Below, in pieces: positions 35,708 through 44,273 of a stretch of 64,000 bases of DNA. Made by a program: the position numbers and the translations under genes. The DNA is taken from contig JBELJZ010000004.1 of assembly GCA_042089915.1 (NCBI GenBank), positions 67,283 to 131,282 of the forward strand, in the 5' to 3' direction. Position 1 is the first letter of the stretch. Each line of letters starts with the position of its first letter. The DNA comes from UBA8752 sp002172485. Lineage in GTDB: Bacteria; Bacteroidota; Bacteroidia; Flavobacteriales_D; Sanyastnellaceae. The notes beneath the pieces were generated by a model, which saw only the letters and a program-made list of their open reading frames with translations, made no database searches and was not told the DNA's origin.

Positions 35708-36885
35708 CAGGCTCCACAGTCTACCACCATGGCGCTGGCGCCGCCGCCGCCATTGCAAATGCCCGCCGCACCGTAGCGCTTTCCGTGCCGCTTCAGGGCG
35801 TGGATGAGCGTGACGACAATGCGGCTTCCAGAACTGCCGAGGGGATGCCCCAGAGAGACGGCTCCACCGTGCACGTTGACCTTCTCGGCATCCAAGCCGA
35901 GCAGCTTCACGTTGGCCAGACCGACAACGGAAAAGGCCTCGTTGAGCTCAATCAAGTCCATTTGATCCATGGTCATTCCAGCTCGGTCAAGGGCAATGGG
36001 AACCGCCTTGGCAGGAGCTGTGGTGAACCGCTCCGGCTCGTGCGCCGCGTCTGCGTTCGCCAGGATGGTGGCGAGGGGCGTCACGCCCAGCTCCACCGCC
36101 TTCTCAGCCGACATCAAAACGAGTGCACTCGCGCCGTCATTTAAAGTGCTGGCGTTGGCCGCGGTCACCGAGCCCTCCTTGTCAAAAACGGGGCGCAGGG
36201 TGGGGATCTTCTCCAGCTTCACGTTGCGGAACTCCTCGTCCTCGGTCACCATCACCGGATCGCCTTTTCGCTGCGGGACTGGCACGGGCACCACTTCGTC
36301 GGAGAATGCGCCGCCTTCCCAAGCGGCGGCGGAACGCCGGTAGCTCTCAATGGCGAAGGCGTCCTGATCCTCCCGGCTGAAGCTGTGCTCCTTGGCACAG
36401 AGCTCGGCGCACAGGCCCATGTGGTGGTTGTTATAGACGTCGGTCAAACCGTCGAGGAACATGCCGTCGACCGCTTTGAGGTTGCCGAGTTTGACGCCCT
36501 GACGGCCATTCAAGTAATGCGGCACCTGAGACATGTTCTCCATGCCGCCAGCAACCGCGACGTCAATGTCGCCCAAGGCGATGGCGTTGGCAGCGAGGTG
36601 AAGGGCTTTCATGCCGCTAGAGCAGACCTTGTTGACGGTCGTGCAAGGCACGGTGTCGGGGATGCCAGCACCCATCGCCGCTTGTCTGGCCGGAGCTTGG
36701 CCGAGTCCGGCCTGGAGCACGTTTCCCATGAAGACCTCGTCCACTTGCTGCGGAGCAATGCCTGCAGCTTCAATGGCAGCCGAAATGGCGGTGGACCCCA
36801 GTTTCGGGGCGGGGATACTGGACAGGGCTCCGAGGAAAGAGCCCATTGGGGTCCGCTTTGCAGCGGCCACGATCACGGTTCTGGT
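35707..36885 (-). CDS. Acetyl-CoA C-acyltransferase (thiolase)
   Basis: A 392-residue thiolase. The acyl-enzyme Cys is at about 88 in NKVCSSGMKALHLAA. NVHGGAVSLGHPLGSSG carries the active-site His and ICNGGGGASAMVV the second Cys. It condenses or cleaves acetoacetyl- or 3-ketoacyl-CoA. With the HMG-CoA lyase and 3-hydroxyacyl-CoA dehydrogenase elsewhere in the window it fits acyl-CoA breakdown. ATG 36885 follows a candidate -7 (TATCTTGC) by about 30 bases; an upstream start is possible. Confidence 0.95.
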   Translation of the reverse strand, partial: TRTVIVAAAKRTPMGSFLGALSSIPAPKLGSTAISAAIEAAGIAPQQVDEVFMGNVLQAGLGQAPARQAAMGAGIPDTVPCTTVNKVCSSGMKALHLAANAIALGDIDVAVAGGMENMSQVPHYLNGRQGVKLGNLKAVDGMFLDGLTDVYNNHHMGLCAELCAKEHSFSREDQDAFAIESYRRSAAAWEGGAFSDEVVPVPVPQRKGDPVMVTEDEEFRNVKLEKIPTLRPVFDKEGSVTAANASTLNDGASALVLMSAEKAVELGVTPLATILANADAAHEPERFTTAPAKAVPIALDRAGMTMDQMDLIELNEAFSVVGLANVKLLGLDAEKVNVHGGAVSLGHPLGSSGSRIVVTLIHALKRHGKRYGAAGICNGGGGASAMVVDCGA

Positions 36886-37074
36886 CATTTCAGAAAAAGG
36901 TGGGTTTGGGGGCTGCAAGATACAGGACCCGCGCCCTGTGGATTGGCACTCGTTGGGAAGGCAGAAGGACTGCCGGGCCTTTTTGGCACGGGCTTTGTCC
37001 TCTCCCCATCAGCTCGTAGCAGCGAGATATGGTTCAAAGCGCAGGCGACCCCTGTGCAGATTTGGTTAAGGTTG

Positions 37075-37100
37075 AAGCGCCCCGAAACGTCGGGGCGTTT
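37075..37100 (-). terminator. Hairpin downstream of the RluA-like gene
   Basis: An inverted repeat AAGCGCCCCG / CGGGGCGTTT with one G-T pair, directly after the RluA-like stop at 37102. The T run is weak on the minus strand. The rest of the 216-base spacer to the thiolase holds only a weak -7-like TATCTTGC. Confidence 0.5.
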
Positions 37101-37101
37101 C

Positions 37102-37998
37102 TCATTTCACAACCCGGAGAAACTCCTTGGGCATGCGGGTCTTGACCTCCCACATGGCATCGAGCGTCTCATCGGTCATAACCGCTCGGAAGAGGTGCAC
37201 ACCTTGCCGCCCCAAAGGATCCGGAGCCTCGTGCCCCAAGCCACAAACCATGCAGTTGTGGTGGCGCAGGCCGGGCAAGATGTCCGGAATGTCCTGCAGT
37301 CCAGCTTGGACGCGCAGAATGGTGAAACGACCGCCGCTTCGCATTTTACGGAAAGGGAACTTCTTGGCTGAGTACTTCTCCCCTGGTTTGCGACGGGCAC
37401 TGAATTCCCCGTCCTCTGGCATCTCGCCTTTCAACAGCAGGTAACTCTCGAATCGGAATTCGCCCCACTTCTCCTGAAGTCTGCGACGCAGGGCCACGTC
37501 CCTCACCACCACGGCGATGCCGCTGCTATCTTTGTCGAGCAAGTTGACGAAGTGCACCGGGCGCTCGGGATTGCCCTGCTCCAGGTCCCGAGCGATGAGA
37601 AATTCCTTGACCCGAGTGAAGCTCGTGTCCACTCTGGGGTTTGGCGAAGCGGCGACCCAGCCAGCGGGCTTGAGGTAACACAGCATGTCATGGTCCTCGT
37701 ATAGGATTTCAAATGGCAGGTCATCCGCAGGGCGAATGGACTTGGGAGCGTCCGCCCGCTCCAGCTTTCGGTCCTCCTTCGATTCAGGCGCAGAAATCTC
37801 TTGCCCTACTTTGATGATGGTCGAGGGAATTTTGACCTGTTCATCCGACACACGCACGCTGCCCCCTTTGATCAGGTTTCGGGCGGCTGTGGTGCTGCCC
37901 AACTGAAGCTCGGAACGGACCAAGGCATGCAGTGGAGCTTCGATTTCAGCGATCCACCGGCGGTAGACCGTTTTGGGACGGGGAGTGCGTTGGGCCAT
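37102..37998 (-). CDS. RluA-family pseudouridine synthase with S4 domain
   Basis: A 298-residue protein. The N-terminal S4-like RNA-binding domain has LQLGSTTAARNLIKGGSVRV. The synthase core follows with FEILYEDHDMLCYLKPAGWV, then FVNLLDKDSSGIAVVV, where the catalytic aspartate of the family's HRLDxxTSG is kept but His-Arg is replaced by Asn-Leu. FESYLLLKGEMP is the KxY-type strand. GLRHHNCMVCGLGHEAPDPL near the C-terminus is the family's usual base-contacting block. It would modify rRNA or tRNA uridines. The motif changes may mean altered specificity. ATG 37998 lies 29 bases after the large secreted protein's stop at 38027. Confidence 0.82.
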   Translation of the reverse strand: MAQRTPRPKTVYRRWIAEIEAPLHALVRSELQLGSTTAARNLIKGGSVRVSDEQVKIPSTIIKVGQEISAPESKEDRKLERADAPKSIRPADDLPFEILYEDHDMLCYLKPAGWVAASPNPRVDTSFTRVKEFLIARDLEQGNPERPVHFVNLLDKDSSGIAVVVRDVALRRRLQEKWGEFRFESYLLLKGEMPEDGEFSARRKPGEKYSAKKFPFRKMRSGGRFTILRVQAGLQDIPDILPGLRHHNCMVCGLGHEAPDPLGRQGVHLFRAVMTDETLDAMWEVKTRMPKEFLRVVK

Positions 37999-38026
37999 TT
38001 GGAGGCGCAAGATGCACCCGTCCCTT

Positions 38027-41000
38027 TCATTCTGAGCAGAAGGTCCCGTACAATGCCAACAACGCCAGGATATCATTGGCAGAAACGGAGCCGTCACCGT
38101 TGATGTCCTGCGTGCAACTGCTGCTGCATCCGAACTCGGACAATGCCGCCAAGATGTCTGTGGCGCCATGAACACCGTCGCCATCCAGATCGCCGGGGCA
38201 CGTGGGGTCCGGACAAGCGTAATTGCAACTTCCATCCGCCACGCCAGCGGCTGGATTGAAGTTGCAAGCTGCAGGGTCTGTGCACCCGAAAAGCGCTTCT
38301 CGTGGAAGGCAAAACGTGAGCGAAGCGGCATGGCCAAAGTCTGCGGGCAGTCCAGGCTCTGTCGAAGGCCAAACTTCGCCGCCTTGGATGGATTGAATGG
38401 TGAATTGTCCCGACATGCCGCAATCGTCGCCGCTCCATCCATTGCCGCCTTGGTCATGAAACACGACGTCATGGCAACCGTGTGTCAAGCAGAGGGTGTC
38501 TACGGTCAATGTCTCAGGCTGGAAATGCTGCCTTTGGGCGCGTTCTGTTCCCGTGCTGTCAAACAGGGCCCATGCTGACTCCAAAGGCCTGCAATCTGCA
38601 GTGGTGTGAAACAGCACGGGGCCTTGTCCCGTCCGGTGCTCCCAAATGGCCGATGCCACATCGTTGGAGGCCACCGCATCCACCCCAGACATCAGGTCGC
38701 CATTGCTCCAGTTGCCATTCACCGCCACCACACTGAGCAGCCGGGCTGTGAATTCACTCCCCCACGCTACATCCCCTGGCAAGACGTCTTCCCAAGGCAA
38801 TGCAGCCCACCGATTCGGCGGTAGAATGAAGCCGTAGTTCACGGTATCCGTCTCATTCCAAAGGACGGTGGCCCCCACGAGGGTGTCCGCGCCTGCATTC
38901 CGGAATTCCAAATTGACCCGGGGGATGGCACCGCAAGTTTCCGGGGCAGCGCCCAGAATGGACATGCAGGCCCCGTCCCGTTCAGGGACTTCGTACAATG
39001 GTGCCCGCCACAAGCCACGTCCATAGGTGGACAACAGAAGTTCACCTGTGCTGTAGCGGATGCCAAGCTCCGTGCACACCACTGCGGGCAGGCCTTCCTT
39101 GTAGGGCGTCCACACCTCTCCATCTGAAGGGAGGACGTATACTCCTGCATCGGTTCCAGCGTACAGATTCCCGGAGGCGGTGTCCAATTCCAACACGTTG
39201 ATCGGCAAAGCCGGCAAACCGTCGCCCACGGAAGTCCAGGATTGGCCGCTGTCTGCAGTGAACCACACCCGTTCATCGGCGTCGTACCCACCATAAGAGA
39301 GCCAGAAACGAGCGGCATTGGAGGGGTCAATGAGGGCGTCCGTCACGGGCAATCCGGGGAGGCCATTGATGGCGTCCCATGTCAACAGATCTGAGGTCAG
39401 GAATGCCTGGGTCGTTCGGGCCATGATCGCCACTTGGGGGTCCGACTCCGCGAGGGCGAGCACTTCCATTTCAGAACCCGGGATGGCGCTGGTCTGGCTC
39501 CATGTCCCGCCATCGTCATCTGTCCAATACAGCCTGTGCTTGGCCACGAAAATCCGATCAGGGTTGCCCGGGGCAAAGGACATGGGGGTGTCCCAGTCCC
39601 CCCGCTCATCGACGCCCACTCCGTTCGACGAAATCCATTCTTCCCAACTCCATCCAGCATCTGTGGACCGATAGGTTCGCCCGAAGTATTCCGCAGCGTA
39701 GAGGCGCTCCGGGTCCACTGGGTCCACCATGCAGTGGAAGCCGTCAGCACCAATGACCCTGGCATGGGCCCGACGGTCCAGGAGGTTGACCCCATTGTCC
39801 TGCCAGCCGGACAGCCAGCGGGTCCGATCCTCTTCCGAGAACGCAAAACGGTACACCTGACCAATGTTGAGTCCCGCGCTCAGGTCCTCGACCCCGCCAT
39901 CCCGCAGCCGAGATATGCCGCCATCGTGCGCGCTAACCACGTCCTGCGTGCCGGGCTGAAACATCACCGCGTGGTGGTCCGCATGCACCTCAGGCACATC
40001 CTCTGCACCGAACCAGTGACCGATGCACTGCCACTCGGTGCCGCCATCCCACGTTTCCCAAAGGTTGACGCCGCCAGCGATCACATGGTCCGCGTCCATC
40101 GGGTCCACTGCCAGGGCGAGGTCATAAAAGCCTTGTCCGCCGAAGTCTGAGCCGTCCACGGTCCAGCCAAGGAGGTTGGGAACGTTGTCGATTTTCGTGA
40201 AGGTCTGCCCAGCGTCCGCACTCCGATAGACCCCGCGAAGCCCCTGTGTGCTCGATCGCGCGGCGATGGCCCACACGTCGTTGGGTGCCGATGGTGAGGC
40301 AGCAAGCGTGATGCGGCTCACCACCAATGAGCTGGGCAATCCGGACGCCAAGGACCAATTCCACCCTCCGTCAGTGGAGCGATACACCTTGCCCGGGCGT
40401 TCTGCCGCATACCAGATGGCGGAATCGACGGGGTGCGGGATGAGATCCGAAAAAAGCCCCTCCAAGGTCTGCTCGAACGTGGCTCCATCATCTGTGCTGA
40501 TCCACAGACCATTGGAAGCGGCAACAAGGATGTGGTCTGGTGCGCCGGCTTTGCGGTGCACGCGTTGAACGGTTTCGGTTTGGGACAAGTCAAACGACAG
40601 GCCGGTGAGACCCCAAGTGGCTCCGCCATCTTGGCTTTGCATCAGACCAATCGCGTAGGCGCTGCCAAAGTCACCATCACCTGTGGCGGCGAGAAGCTGC
40701 AGTGTGTCTGTCGGATGAAAAGCCACGTCGGACACGCCCATGCCGGCCCAGTCGGCTTCGCCAACCAGCGCCCACTCGTGACCAGAGTCACGGCTCTGCC
40801 AAACGCCACCACTGGGAGTGCAAGCCACCCACCAAGAAGTGTCTGAAGGGTGCACCACCACCCGATTCACACGCCCTGCTCCACCAATCAATGGACGATG
40901 GGAAGGCGCGGCTGCAGTCCAGATGGGGGCAACGGGGGTCGACCGAGCACGGACTCCCGCGCGTTCCTTGGCTGTTGCCTTCCAAAGAACATCGGATGGA

Positions 41001-41266
41001 GGTTTAGTCGCGCCTTCATACGCCCAGCGGTCACGGGCGAAGTGCCACCACCGAAGAAATGGCTTGACCCCCTTTCCACGGGCAGCAATGCTGTCTGCCC
41101 AAGTGCTGTCAAATTGGGCCTTGGCCAGATCCAGGTCCGCTTTGCTGTGGAGTGTCTCACCCCAATGCTGTGCACTCAGGATGTTGGGCGCACACAAGCA
41201 CAGTGCGACCACCACGATCCAGTTGACCTCAATTGGTTTCGGCCGTTTCCATCGTGCTGAATTCAT
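38027..41266 (-). CDS. Large secreted BNR/Vps10-type repeat protein with GCTDP repeat and dockerin-like C-terminus
   Basis: A 1079-residue exported protein with signal peptide (VNWIVVVALCLCAPNILSAQ). Most of the chain is repeated beta-propeller blades of the BNR/sortilin type (GVWQSRDSGHEWALVG, GLWISTDDGATFEQ, TYRSTDAGWSWEEW, YWTDDDGGTWSQ). The C-terminal part holds a Cys repeat GCTDPAACNFNPAAGVADGSC-like block, then two EF-hand-like loops, GDLDGDGVHGATDILAAL and DINGDGSVSANDILALL, ending GTFCSE. No T9SS type A signature is seen. Such propellers can be sialidase-like or binding proteins; the function is unknown. Confidence 0.8.
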   Translation of the reverse strand: MNSARWKRPKPIEVNWIVVVALCLCAPNILSAQHWGETLHSKADLDLAKAQFDSTWADSIAARGKGVKPFLRWWHFARDRWAYEGATKPPSDVLWKATAKERAGVRARSTPVAPIWTAAAPSHRPLIGGAGRVNRVVVHPSDTSWWVACTPSGGVWQSRDSGHEWALVGEADWAGMGVSDVAFHPTDTLQLLAATGDGDFGSAYAIGLMQSQDGGATWGLTGLSFDLSQTETVQRVHRKAGAPDHILVAASNGLWISTDDGATFEQTLEGLFSDLIPHPVDSAIWYAAERPGKVYRSTDGGWNWSLASGLPSSLVVSRITLAASPSAPNDVWAIAARSSTQGLRGVYRSADAGQTFTKIDNVPNLLGWTVDGSDFGGQGFYDLALAVDPMDADHVIAGGVNLWETWDGGTEWQCIGHWFGAEDVPEVHADHHAVMFQPGTQDVVSAHDGGISRLRDGGVEDLSAGLNIGQVYRFAFSEEDRTRWLSGWQDNGVNLLDRRAHARVIGADGFHCMVDPVDPERLYAAEYFGRTYRSTDAGWSWEEWISSNGVGVDERGDWDTPMSFAPGNPDRIFVAKHRLYWTDDDGGTWSQTSAIPGSEMEVLALAESDPQVAIMARTTQAFLTSDLLTWDAINGLPGLPVTDALIDPSNAARFWLSYGGYDADERVWFTADSGQSWTSVGDGLPALPINVLELDTASGNLYAGTDAGVYVLPSDGEVWTPYKEGLPAVVCTELGIRYSTGELLLSTYGRGLWRAPLYEVPERDGACMSILGAAPETCGAIPRVNLEFRNAGADTLVGATVLWNETDTVNYGFILPPNRWAALPWEDVLPGDVAWGSEFTARLLSVVAVNGNWSNGDLMSGVDAVASNDVASAIWEHRTGQGPVLFHTTADCRPLESAWALFDSTGTERAQRQHFQPETLTVDTLCLTHGCHDVVFHDQGGNGWSGDDCGMSGQFTIQSIQGGEVWPSTEPGLPADFGHAASLTFCLPREALFGCTDPAACNFNPAAGVADGSCNYACPDPTCPGDLDGDGVHGATDILAALSEFGCSSSCTQDINGDGSVSANDILALLALYGTFCSE

Positions 41267-41527
41267 GGGGTCACAGAGAAGGGTATTCCATCGGTTGCCC
41301 GGGAACCCATTCAAGAAGGTTCACCAAAATATACACATTATAAACCGAGACGGTCGCTTTGACGCTGCAATTCGATGTCCCACGTCCAGAAGTTTCAATT
41401 TTATTCATATTCCAAATGCATCGAGGAAATGCAAGAATTCGTGAGTGGAATGGCCGTTTCAATCATTTTCTATATTTTCCCATCAGGATGTGACCAGCCG
41501 GCTCGTCCATGACCACATTTTCACCCA
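41267..41527. promoter_or_regulatory. AT-rich divergent promoter region between two secreted-protein genes
   Basis: A 261-base spacer, clearly more AT-rich than its surroundings. On the minus strand TATATTTTGG (around 41318-41330) resembles a -7 box for the BNR-type gene. On the plus strand TATATTTTC (around 41470) may serve the 41528 gene. Neither has a clear TTG at -33. No other structure is seen. Confidence 0.4.
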
Positions 41528-41971
41528 ATGCGTACACTTTTCCTCTGCCTTTTCCTGGGCATTTCCGCCTTGTCTTTCGCTCAACTTACGGTTGCTGCCA
41601 ATGCATACTCTACGCAGTGCTCTGGGAGCGCCACTGGACTCGTCGAGTTGACGCCGGACGGCGCGGTCGGTGAGGTCACCTACTCCACCAACTTGAACCT
41701 CAATGCGCTCTTGGCGGGGGACTACTCCTTTGAGGCGCAGGACGAAAGCGGACAGGTCGCCACGGTGAGCTTCACCATCTTGGACCGTCCCGAGACGTGT
41801 GGCTGCACTTACCCTCTGGCCTTCAACTATGACCTGGCCGCCGAGGTGGACAATGGATCTTGCGTTTTTGCTAGCGACCAAAGCTGCTTGGCAGACATCG
41901 TGCCCGACGGTGTGGTGGGCACCAACGACCTGCTCCAACTCCTAGTGGAGTTCGGCGTGGTGTGCGAATGA
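41528..41971 (+). CDS. Small secreted protein with GCTYP-type Cys repeat and dockerin-like C-terminus
   Basis: A 147-residue exported protein: signal peptide (MRTLFLCLFLGISALSFAQ), a beta-rich middle (YSTNLNLNALLAGDYSFEAQ), then a CGCTYPLAFNYDLAAEVDNG segment of the same Cys-repeat type seen in two other genes. It ends with DIVPDGVVGTNDLLQLL...FGVVCE, a one-loop, partly degenerate version of the terminal dockerin-like module. The function is unknown. It is divergent from the large BNR-type gene and convergent with yebC, 9 bases away. Confidence 0.7.
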   Translation: MRTLFLCLFLGISALSFAQLTVAANAYSTQCSGSATGLVELTPDGAVGEVTYSTNLNLNALLAGDYSFEAQDESGQVATVSFTILDRPETCGCTYPLAFNYDLAAEVDNGSCVFASDQSCLADIVPDGVVGTNDLLQLLVEFGVVCE

Positions 41972-41980
41972 CGGTTTGAA

Positions 41981-42709
41981 TCAGTCCTCGGTACTCGAGG
42001 ACATCGTGTGGAAGACGTTCTGGACGTCGTCGTCTTCCTCCAACTTCTCGATGAGCTTCTCGACTTCGGCTGTGGCCTCTTCGTCCAGCTCCTTCGTGTC
42101 CGTTGGAATGCGGTCAAAACCGGATTCGAGGATCTCGATTCCATCGCCCTCGAGCCTCTTCTGAAGTGAGCCGAAGCTCTCGAAAGGGCCATAAATCATG
42201 ATGGCATCCTCGTCGACTCCAATGTCCTCGGCACCATAATCAATGAGGTCCAGCTCGAGTTCCTCCGCATCTTGCCCCTCCGCTGCAATCTTGAAGTGGC
42301 AGACATGGGTGAACATGAACTCCACACTGCCTGTGGTGCCCAGGTTGCCATTGCACTTGTTGAAATGGCTGCGGACGTTGGCGACCGTGCGGTTGTTGTT
42401 GTCCGTTGCGGTTTCCACGAAGACGGCAATGCCGTGGGGCCCGTAGCCTTCAAAGGTGACCTGCTTGAGATCGGCCGCATCCTTGTCCGTGGCCTTTTTG
42501 ATGGCCCGCTCGATGTTGTCTTTGGGCATGTTGGCCGCCCGGCAGTTCTGAATGACGGCGCGCAGCCGTGCATTCAAATCCGGATCGGCGATTCCACCTC
42601 CCTCCTTGATGGACAGAATGATGTCTTTGTTGAGGCGCGCAAACGTCTTTGACATCGCAGCCCAACGCTTCATCTTCCGCTCCTTGCGGAACTCAAAGGC
42701 TCTTCCCAT
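41981..42709 (-). CDS. yebC: YebC/PmpR-family regulator
   Basis: A 242-residue protein of the TACO1/YebC family of DNA- or ribosome-associated regulators. It begins MGRAFEFRKERKMKRWAAMS and has the family's KTFARLNKDIILSIKEGGG, ANMPKDNIERAIKKA and GYGPHGIAVFVETATDN blocks, with the acidic C-terminus usual for the family. The ATG at 42709 is fixed by the family start and by an exact -7 box four bases upstream, so the mRNA is probably leaderless. Confidence 0.93.
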   Translation of the reverse strand: MGRAFEFRKERKMKRWAAMSKTFARLNKDIILSIKEGGGIADPDLNARLRAVIQNCRAANMPKDNIERAIKKATDKDAADLKQVTFEGYGPHGIAVFVETATDNNNRTVANVRSHFNKCNGNLGTTGSVEFMFTHVCHFKIAAEGQDAEELELDLIDYGAEDIGVDEDAIMIYGPFESFGSLQKRLEGDGIEILESGFDRIPTDTKELDEEATAEVEKLIEKLEEDDDVQNVFHTMSSSTED

Positions 42710-42713
42710 GTGC

Positions 42714-42721
42714 CAAAGATA
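42714..42721 (-). promoter_or_regulatory. -7 promoter element (TATCTTTG) for yebC
   Basis: An exact TAnnTTTG on the minus strand, four bases from the ATG. With Bacteroidota spacing the transcript would begin at or next to the start codon. Confidence 0.6.
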
Positions 42722-42794
42722 ATTGGGCAATCAGGGGGAGGCGCGAAACCTTCACCGGTTTGCCCCGTAGCCGCGTGAACAACCCAATGACATC

Positions 42795-43148
42795 ATGCAC
42801 ATCCGCGCCCTCCTCTTCATCCCCGCCTTCCTCTTCTCCCTGACCGCATCGGCTCAAGGCCTGTTCCCCTCCAAGCTGGAAAAAGGGGCTCAAGTCCAAC
42901 AAACGGACTTCCCTTCGAGCCAACTCCAAGTCTCCAGCGGCCACAATCGCTATGGGTTCCACGCCTTGTACGAGGTGCGCATGTCGCCCGGCGTCGTCAA
43001 GGTCCTGGACGTCCGACAATATTACATCTCCGAGAATCAGGCCGTGCAAGCCTTCATGAAGGTGCAGGCCTCTGTTCCGCCAGGTTCCATCCTGAAGTCG
43101 GTCGAATGGATCAGCCCCACAGGCGGCTCCGGCGGACTCGGGAACTGA
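42795..43148 (+). CDS. Small secreted protein of unknown function
   Basis: A 117-residue protein with a signal peptide (MHIRALLFIPAFLFSLTASAQ) and a mixed alpha/beta body (YGFHALYEVRMSPGVVKV, then QAVQAFMKVQASVPPG). It ends in a glycine-rich TGGSGGLGN tail. No family is recognised. It is convergent with the next gene, 3 bases apart. Confidence 0.6.
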   Translation: MHIRALLFIPAFLFSLTASAQGLFPSKLEKGAQVQQTDFPSSQLQVSSGHNRYGFHALYEVRMSPGVVKVLDVRQYYISENQAVQAFMKVQASVPPGSILKSVEWISPTGGSGGLGN

Positions 43149-43151
43149 CCT

Positions 43152-43520
43152 TTACTGCCGGGTTCTGAGCAAGTAGAGCCCAACGAGTACGACCAACGCG
43201 CCGGCACCCACCGCGAAGTACAGTGGGTTGTCGGCCGTTGTGCTCAAGGTCGCGCCAATCCCGAGGGTACCGAGGAACAGCAAGACATACACGAAGTCCG
43301 GAATCCGTTCGGTGGTCTCCACGAACTTTTCCGTGCGTTCCCGCTTGGTAATGCGGTTCAATGCGTCCTGCATGTCCCGACCATACACCGGGACGCGGAC
43401 CTCCGTGCCATCCACCTCGCGGATGGTAATGAAGTACTTGTTGAACCCAGGTGCGGATTCACTGTCCCGTTGCCATTCAGCTTGAATGGCCATGCGACGT
43501 GGCTTGACTTTCTTGCCCAT
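43152..43520 (-). CDS. Small membrane protein of unknown function
   Basis: A 122-residue protein. The first 75 residues are soluble and rich in charged residues (YFITIREVDGTEVRVPVYGR, a likely small beta domain; then DALNRITKRERTEKFVETTE). Two hydrophobic helices follow (VYVLLFLGTLGIGATL and PLYFAVGAGALVVLVGLYLL). No family is recognised; it may be a membrane-anchored accessory protein. Confidence 0.6.
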   Translation of the reverse strand: MGKKVKPRRMAIQAEWQRDSESAPGFNKYFITIREVDGTEVRVPVYGRDMQDALNRITKRERTEKFVETTERIPDFVYVLLFLGTLGIGATLSTTADNPLYFAVGAGALVVLVGLYLLRTRQ

Positions 43521-43865
43521 GCTGATAATGCTGCGGGTTGAAAATAGTCCTCAGAATAGGCTCAGTGGCCCGACAAGACGACCTTCTTGGCCAAAACTTC
43601 ACCTAGGCGTGATGTCCCGGTGAATGTAGCGGCACCCGCTGGGTGCTGTCGGAGAGGCGGTCGTTGTCATCGTCTGCTTGGAGTACGTCGAGGAAAATGT
43701 CCATGCACACCTCCCTTTATTGCCATTGGCAGCTTGGGATTCCGGGTGGTCCGGCTCCACATGCAAGGCGGCGTCATTTGGTCGCGCGGTCTCCCCTCCC
43801 CTTGACCGGGGGGCAATAAAAAACCCGGCACATGGCCGGGTTTTCTGAAATGGCGTCTGCCGGAA
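43521..43865. other. 345-base region without a recognised gene; one weak small ORF
   Basis: It holds a bidirectional terminator at its right end. On the minus strand at 43603-43704 there is a 33-codon ATG frame (start MDIFLDVLQADDDNDRLSD) with a purine-rich GGGAGG six bases before it. The DDDNDRLSD stretch recalls TSP3-type calcium repeats, so it could equally be a relic of a secreted-protein gene. Nothing else is seen. Confidence 0.3.
43820..43844. terminator. Bidirectional intrinsic terminator
   Basis: Perfect 10-base arms AAAACCCGGC / GCCGGGTTTT with a 5-base loop; A run on the left and T run on the right. It lies 22 bases past the stop of the 43866-44189 lipoprotein gene, so it works mainly for that gene. 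Confidence 0.8.
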
Positions 43866-44189
43866 TCAGGATCCGGTAAATTCCACGAGAACGGTGTCGC
43901 CGCATGCCACGGTCACCGTGGTATCGAGGGCAGTGCACACGGAAATGAAGGCCAAGCTGAACTCCACATCGATGTCACCGGCGTCCACCTCCACGCTCTG
44001 CGTGGCGAGAATGCCCATGTCGGTGGCCACATCATCACTGCCAACGCTGACGTCCGGGGTGCAAGGGGAGTTGTTGAAGATCTCGATGACGGCCTTGTTG
44101 CCTTCATCACACACTTCGGTGACACCGTCGTCGCAGCTGGCGAAGAGGGCGCAAATGGCAAACATGCCAAAGAGGGTGCTCTTGTTCAT
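43866..44189 (-). CDS. Small lipoprotein of unknown function
   Basis: A 107-residue lipoprotein with lipobox LFASC (Cys19) and a short beta-sandwich-like body (KAVIEIFNNSPCTPDVSVGS ... VEVDAGDIDVEFSLAFISVC ... ACGDTVLVEF). Three further Cys may form disulfides. No family is recognised. The long frame upstream is antisense to the DAHP synthase gene. ATG 44189 is supported by a promoter at 44209-44216. Confidence 0.65.
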   Translation of the reverse strand: MNKSTLFGMFAICALFASCDDGVTEVCDEGNKAVIEIFNNSPCTPDVSVGSDDVATDMGILATQSVEVDAGDIDVEFSLAFISVCTALDTTVTVACGDTVLVEFTGS

Positions 44190-44208
44190 GGGGTTGGTTT
44201 TGTGGGCG

Positions 44209-44216
44209 CAAAAGTA
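44209..44216 (-). promoter_or_regulatory. -7 promoter element (TACTTTTG) for the small lipoprotein
   Basis: An exact TAnnTTTG on the minus strand, about 20 bases before the ATG, in the 84-base divergent gap to the DAHP synthase gene. No TTG lies 20 bases further upstream. Confidence 0.5.
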
Positions 44217-44273
44217 ATCTGAATCTGTACCCGTGCACGCACAATCTTGTGATGTGCCCTGTTTCTTTGTGAC

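Noticed and set aside
43587..43805. 72-codon plus-strand frame in the 345-base gap
   Set aside because: Cys/Arg/Gly-rich translation without protein character; lies across the terminator approach and has no promoter.
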